From Nemania diffusa (Eukaryota; Ascomycota; Sordariomycetes; Xylariales; Xylariaceae), in the NCBI GenBank assembly GCA_038501195.1, contig JBBPUQ010000008.1, positions 2,180,501-2,244,500 on the forward strand: DNA of 64,000 bases. Reading direction: 5' to 3'. The notes below the pieces were generated by a model. It saw only the letters and a list, made by a program, of their open reading frames with translations, had not been told where the DNA came from and did not search any database. Both the position numbers and the translations under genes were made by a program. This document shows, one piece after another, positions 58,741 through 64,000 of this stretch (the first letter of the stretch is position 1; each line of letters starts with the position of its first letter).

Positions 58741-61550
58741 TTTAATAATTTATAAATTAATTTAGTAATAATTAGTTTAAATTTATTTTATTAAATATAT
58801 AAAATAAAAAGCAGTATTTTTTTAAAACTTATTTTTATGCTTTTTTTTTTAATTTTTTGTTTTTTTTATTAAAAAATATTTCGTTATATTTTTTGTTTTA
58901 AATTATTATATTAATTTTATTAATACTAATAATATATAGCTTAATTTATTTATAACAAATAAACTTTATAAAAAAAGCAGCTTTAATAATAGTAATATTT
59001 GTTAATAGCTTGTACTTGTACTATTTTACTGCATTTTTTTACAACTTATACAGTTTTTGTTTATTATATTTTTAATTTATTTTTTTAAGCAGGTCTAACA
59101 GTAATAAAAAAACTTTTTTTATTTTAGCTATTTATAGCTAGCAATTTATTTTCTGCATATTTTTGTACAAAAAATTTCTACAAAGTTTAAAAAACTTTTT
59201 TTACTATATTTTTTACAGTATAATTTTTTTAAGTGTTTTTATAGCTATATTTGTTTTTTTATTTGTTATAAGTTTTTTATTTAAAAGTAAAAAAATATAA
59301 TAATACTGTTTACAATTTATTAAAATATTATATTGTTTATAAAATATTTTTTTAATTAAAAAGTTATATTTTATATTAATTATTATAAAAAATATATTTT
59401 TAAAAACATGTTTTTATAAATAAAAGTTTACTATTAATGCTTAATTAACTTTTTAATACAAACTAGCGTTATATTTAGCTATAGTTTATTTAGTAAAGTT
59501 GTTATAAACTATAGCATTTATTTCTGTTATAATTTTTTCAACAAATGTTATATTTACAAAAATATATTTATTTATTTTTATATTAACTAAAGTTTTAGTA
59601 GTAAAAGTTTATTTATTTACTTTTATTATAATAGTTATTAAAAATAGATTTTTATTTAAAAATAGTATTAAGAAATTTTTTATACTATTTATAATTAGTT
59701 TATTTAATAACATTTTTAAAAAAAAGTTTAATAATTTTAAAATTAAACTTTTTTTTGTTTTTAATTTTTAACTTACTTAGCATTTTTATATTTTAAATAT
59801 ATAGTTAATAATTTAGTTTTTTAGCTTTTAGCAGTAGTTATTACAAGTTTATTTATTTAAAAACATTTTTAAGTTTAATGTTTTTTTTTTTAACAAATAA
59901 AGCATTTTTTTTTTTTTATAAACTAGTTAATTTTTTCTTTTATAAGCTTTAAATATGCTTTTTTTAAAAGCATACTAGTTGTTTTAGCATTTTTACTGCT
60001 TAAAATAGTTTTAAACTGTTTTTTTTGTTTTTTTTTATACTATTTGTTTAATATATTATTTTTATTTAAAGTATAAACTAAACATTTATATTAAAGTATA
60101 AACTTTTTATATATTACTTTTTTATTTAAATATTAAAATATTATTTAATTTTTAATTTGTTTTATAAAACAAGCATTAAACTTTTTCTTTTATTAAAACT
60201 TAAAAAAAAGTCGTTTGCTAGTTAAACATATAAACTAATTTTTAAAAGTTTAAAAATCTTTTAATTTTTTTAGCTTGTAGCTTTTTTATTTTGCTTAAGC
60301 TTTTTTTTTTTTGTTTAAATTATTATATTGTTTAATTAAATGTTTTAACAATTTTATAAACATAGTAATTTGCTTTAAGTAAATATTTTTTAAATAAAGT
60401 TGCAAGTTATTAATAGCAGTATTACTTAAATAAAACTTAATGTTTTTTATTTTTGCAATATTATTTATAAATTAATTTATATTAATTAATAAACAATTAA
60501 ATTAATATTAAAGCTATACTTTAAAATTTATTTTGTTTTTTTTAAAATTATTGTAAAAAGTAATAACTTTTATTTTAGCAAACTTTTTATGCTTTAAGTT
60601 ATTAAAATTTGTTATATTAGCAATAGTACAAAATATAATAGTTTAGTTAATAATACTTATTACAATAGTTTAGTTTGTAACTGTTAATATAGCTTAATTT
60701 TAAATAACTAAATTATTAATTAATTAGTTAGCTTTATTTAGCTTAGCTTTTTTTTTCTTTTAAAGCTTGTTTAATTTAGTTTAGTTTTACTGCAGCTAAT
60801 TTAGCTTTTAATACAGCTTTATACTAAATTTGCTTAATATACTTAATTATAAAAGCAATAGTTTAGTTTAGCTTTTATTTTTATATATATATATTAATAC
60901 TTATTAAATTATATATTTTACAACTTAAGCTTTAAGCAGCAACTTTTTTAAACATAGCAGCTTAATTAGCTTTTATAGCTTTATAAAAAGCAAAAATATT
61001 TATAATATTATAAAAGTTAAAATAAGCTATTTTGTTTACATTAATAGTTACTATAAAAAAAAATTTTAAACTTTAAGCTTTTATTTAGTATTTTTTAACA
61101 AGTTTGTATATACAAGCAACAACGTTTTTATAAGTTTTGTTTATTGTAAAGTTTTAATATTTTTTAAAAAACTTTAAAAACTTAACGTTTTATTAAAACT
61201 TTTTATAAGCTATAGTTTTTTTTTTTTTACTAATAAAATTGTTATTTTTATTATGTTTTTTTATATAAAAAAATATTAAATTAGTTATTAAAATTATACA
61301 AAAAAATTAGCAACAAAAGTTAGTTTTAAAAGCTTTATTAAATCAAATATAATATTTTATAAAATTAAACAGATTAAATTTAATAACTAAAAAGTTACTT
61401 AAAAAAATAATTAATTTTTTATTGTTTAAAATATTTATATAATATAGTAAGTTAGCAAAAATAATTAGTACATTTATTATATAAGCAATTTAATTAATTA
61501 AATCAATTCAATTAAATATAAAGCTTTATAGCTATAATATATTAAAAATT

Positions 61551-61776
61551 TTACAATTATTACAATTAACATATTTAAATAAAGCAAAGCTTGCAAATAA
61601 AGTACTATTTGTATATTAATTATAAAATAAAAAAAAAAAAGAAACTATTTTAAGCCCAGTTTGTATAAGTATATATTTGTAAGTGTACAATAGGTTATGT
61701 ATACAAGCTAAAAGCTCTACCCTAGTTGCAAATACCACTTTAAGTGCTACCTGGTTTAGCTACCCAGCTGTAACTA
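61551..61776 (-). repeat. LTR of Gypsy-type element (right copy, 5' LTR of a minus-strand element)
   Basis: The less mutated partner of 55239-55464. It keeps C and G where the left copy has T and A: for example TAAGCCCAG against TAAGCTTAG, GCTACCTGG against GCTATTTAG, and TACCCAGCTG against TACTTAGTTA. At a few positions near its left end it is the more mutated copy. That end reads TTACAATTATTACAATTAAC; the partner has G at some of these positions. The unequal burden shows the two copies were hit independently. Confidence 0.88.
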
Positions 61777-62041
61777 TAATAATAAAATTTTTTTTTAGTT
61801 TTTTTTATATAATTATTTCTGTTTTTTTTTTTATATAATTATTTTTTTTTTTTTGTTTGTATAATAAATTGCTTAAATAATAACTTTTATATTTATAAAC
61901 ATATTTTATTTTAGCAGTACTAAAAGTTATATATATAAAAGTATTAAATTAAACTTTTTTATTAGCTTTAGTTATTTTAACTATTTAACTTTTTAGTTTA
62001 TTATTATTAAAATTTTAAATAATAATAATAATAACAAGCAG

Positions 62042-62173
62042 AATTTATTTTAAAGCTTTTATATAAAAGTTAAATTTTAGATTTTATTTTAAAACTTTTA
62101 TACAAAAACTAAATTTTAGATTTTATTTTAAAACTTTTGTATAAAAGTTTAATTTTAAATTTTATTTTAAACT
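62042..62173 (+). repeat. 39-bp tandem repeat, about 3.4 copies
   Basis: Units start at 62042, 62081 and 62120, with a partial fourth at 62159. Each has the layout ATTTTATTTTAAAACTTTTA then TACAAAAACTAAATTTTAG with small changes, mostly transitions. The position, 265 bp beyond the right LTR, puts it outside the Gypsy element. Confidence 0.85.
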
Positions 62174-63142
62174 ATTTATTTTAGCTTTAATTTAAATACG
62201 CTTTTTTTTGGATTTATTTTATTATAAACTTTTTATATTTATATAAAATTAAAATTGATTTTAAAAGTTGTACAATTTTAACAATATTATAATATTAATA
62301 TATCGATTATATTTATAATAATATAAAAAAGTTATAAAAAAAGCTAAAAACTATTAAAAAAATTAAATAAAACTTTATATAAAAAACAAAAATTATATAA
62401 AAACTACTTTGAATTTTTAATATTTATATTATTTTATAAAAAATACTATATTATTATAAAAAAAAAACTTTATTATATAAAAATATTATTAAATTATATT
62501 AATATTTGTTTAACGAATTTATTTGTATACTTTGTATAATAATTTAAAAAAAAAACAACTAATTTTATAGTTTTATACAAAAAAAAATTTAAACTTAATA
62601 CTTTTAATATTTTAATTATATAAAATATTATATATAAATAATAACAAAAATTAATATTAAAAACATTTTTTTTTGTTTAAAAATAATAAAACTGATATTT
62701 TTAATTATATAATAAAAAATTTAGTTAAAAATAACAGTTTTTTTTATATATTAATAAATAAAAAAGCTTTTGTTATAATATTTATTTTAATATAAAAAAC
62801 TTATTTATTATATAAATATTTTAGTTTTAAACTAAAATTTAAAGTTAAATTTAAGCTTAAATATTTAAAATTATTTATTAATAAGTTTTTTAATAATTAA
62901 TTATATAATAAAAACGAAATTTTTAATAATTAATTATATAATAAAATTTTTATTAAAAAAAAAACAAATTTTTTTAAAATTTAAATAAAAAATTTTTATA
63001 TAACTAAAAACTTAAATTTTTTTGCTTAATTTTTTGCTAATATTACTAGTTATATAAAACAAGCTTATAATATTTTTATATTAGTTTTAAACTTAAAAAA
63101 GTTAAAAAACTTTAGTTTAATTTTAAAACAAAAATTAAATTT

Positions 63143-63310
63143 AAAAATTAATTATATAAAAAATTTAAAAATTAATAATATAAAAAGTTTAAAAGTTAAT
63201 AATATAAAAAGTTTAAAAATTAATTATATAAAAAGTTTAAAAGTTAATTATATAAAAAATTTAAAAATTAATTATATAAAAAATTTAAAAGTTAATTATA
63301 TAAAAAGTTT
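63143..63310 (+). repeat. 24-bp tandem repeat, seven copies
   Basis: Seven adjacent 24-bp units fill the 168 bp exactly. The unit is AAAAATTAATTATATAAAAA followed by ATTT or GTTT; copies differ at three positions only (A/G twice, T/A once). Because 24 is a multiple of three, one plus-strand frame stays open through the array as an eight-residue repeat of the type KINYIKNL, flanked by stops within about 20 codons. Confidence 0.9.
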
Positions 63311-64000
63311 AACTTTTAAACTATATAAATTAAAAAAGTTAATAAAAAATAAAACTTTTTAATAAAAAAAATAAATTATATAATAATTATTTAATTATTT
63401 ATAGTTTTATAATTTTATTATATATTAGTAAAAAAATTTAATAAAATAAAATTTTTATTTAAATTATTGTTTATTTTAAAAAAAAAATAATTTTATTATA
63501 ATATATTTAATTAAATAAATTAATAATTATATAAAAAAAAATTAAATATATTTAATATATATATTTTTTAGTACTATTAATTAAATATTTAATTAATAAT
63601 AAAATTAATGCTTTATTAAAATTTATATATTTTTATATATAAAAATAAAAATTTATATAAATTTAAAAATAAAAATATTTATAATTTTTTTTATATAAAA
63701 GATTTTATTAAATTTTAAGTTTTTAAATTAAATATTATATTATATTTTTATTTTTTTTAAAATAAAAGTATTAATTTTAATATTTTTTAAAAAATTATTT
63801 ATTATATAAAACAAAATTTTTATTTTAAAACTTTTAGTTATTAAAATTTTTTAGTTAATTTTAAAAATTTTATAAATTTTTACAAACTTTTTAAAAATAA
63901 TATATAATTAATTTTTTTATATATAAATAATATAGTTATTTTATAATTATATAAAAATTATAACTTTTATATAAATAATAAATTTATATATTATATATAT

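Larger units (their letters stand above)
55239..61776 (-). mobile_element. Ty3/Gypsy LTR retrotransposon, RIP-inactivated, about 6.5 kb
   Basis: Two 226-bp direct LTRs bound about 6.1 kb. The reverse transcriptase relic lies on the minus strand, so the right LTR is the 5' LTR. The RT to RNase H order and the RT residues match Ty3/Gypsy elements. The polypurine tract sits next to the left LTR, which agrees with that orientation. Gag and protease should lie between about 58750 and 61550, and integrase between about 57700 and 55480, but I could not read them with confidence. Length is normal for the superfamily. Target-site duplications cannot be judged in this AT background. Confidence 0.88.
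54000..64000. repeat. AT-rich block with RIP signature (runs past window end)
   Basis: About 10 kb of sequence that is roughly 85-90% A+T by eye, beginning sharply near 54000. No open frame of more than trivial size survives. The remaining G and C sit mostly in AGC, GCT, CTT and AAG contexts. The content is old repeats: at least one Ty3/Gypsy element whose LTRs and reverse transcriptase show only transition changes (separate entries). This is the product expected from repeat-induced point mutation in Pezizomycotina. Such blocks lie at centromeres, near telomeres or as dispersed heterochromatin islands. No telomere repeat is present, and the block continues beyond the window. Confidence 0.9.

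Noticed and set aside
54000..64000. Mitochondrial DNA insertion or contamination as the source of the AT block
   Set aside because: The block holds a retrotransposon with LTRs and RT, and transition-only differences; no mitochondrial genes or tRNAs are seen.
54000..64000. Telomere or CRISPR array
   Set aside because: No TTAGGG-type repeats and no spaced direct repeats with unique spacers; the tandem arrays are head-to-tail without spacers.

Overview
The window is nuclear DNA of a filamentous ascomycete (Pezizomycotina, most likely Sordariomycetes). The evidence is short introns (about 50-115 nt) with GTRNGT donors and CTRAC-type branch sites, a VIVID-type blue-light photoreceptor, a GH7 cellobiohydrolase, and a repeat block destroyed by C-to-T/G-to-A mutation of the RIP type. 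Genes were rebuilt exon by exon by eye from splice signals, frame continuity and family similarity. All 16 complete gene models close in frame.

Layout. 1-1054: 3' end of an unknown gene. 3972-4717: VIVID-like LOV photoreceptor. 7461-9129 (-): secreted GH7 cellobiohydrolase without a cellulose-binding module. 11760-12680 (-): acyl-protein-thioesterase-like hydrolase. 13819-14487 (-): roadblock/LC7 (LAMTOR2-like) protein. 15138-16503 (-): protein kinase-like protein that looks catalytically dead. 18670-20522: KCH/PRM6-type potassium transport protein. 21417-23495: intronless, very GC-rich fusion of a PNPOx-like flavin domain and a ferredoxin-reductase-like module. 24475-25958: 3-isopropylmalate dehydrogenase (leucine synthesis). 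27053-30928: NPC1/Ncr1 sterol transporter. 31784-33668 (-): Smr-domain nuclease-like protein (Cue2/N4BP2 type). 34391-35844 (-): NAPE-PLD/Fmp30-type metallo-hydrolase. 36893-40909 (-): TRAPPC11. 41958-43612: Rxt2 subunit of the Rpd3L deacetylase complex. 44201-45068: Opi3-type phospholipid methyltransferase. 47215-49256: NRAMP manganese/iron transporter. 50580-52390 (-): glycerol kinase. 52557-53145: a doubtful small membrane protein.

From about 54000 to the end (10 kb) the sequence changes abruptly to extreme AT richness with no intact genes. Inside it sits a Ty3/Gypsy-type LTR retrotransposon of about 6.5 kb, lying on the minus strand. Its two 226-bp LTRs differ only by transitions. Its reverse transcriptase and RNase H frame can still be read for about 950 nt, with Asp-to-Asn, Glu-to-Lys, Gly-to-Lys and Gln/Trp/Arg-to-stop changes. 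This is strong evidence for repeat-induced point mutation. The block could be pericentromeric, centromeric or another AT isochore.

The genes do not form one pathway or a biosynthetic cluster; most are housekeeping genes. Several deal with lipid or membrane traffic (Ncr1, NAPE-PLD-like, TRAPPC11, Opi3, glycerol kinase), which is probably chance. The best leads are the readable mutated retroelement and its AT block, the GC-rich flavoprotein fusion, the predicted pseudokinase, the LAMTOR2-like protein and a MITE-like inverted-repeat element at 23839-23980.
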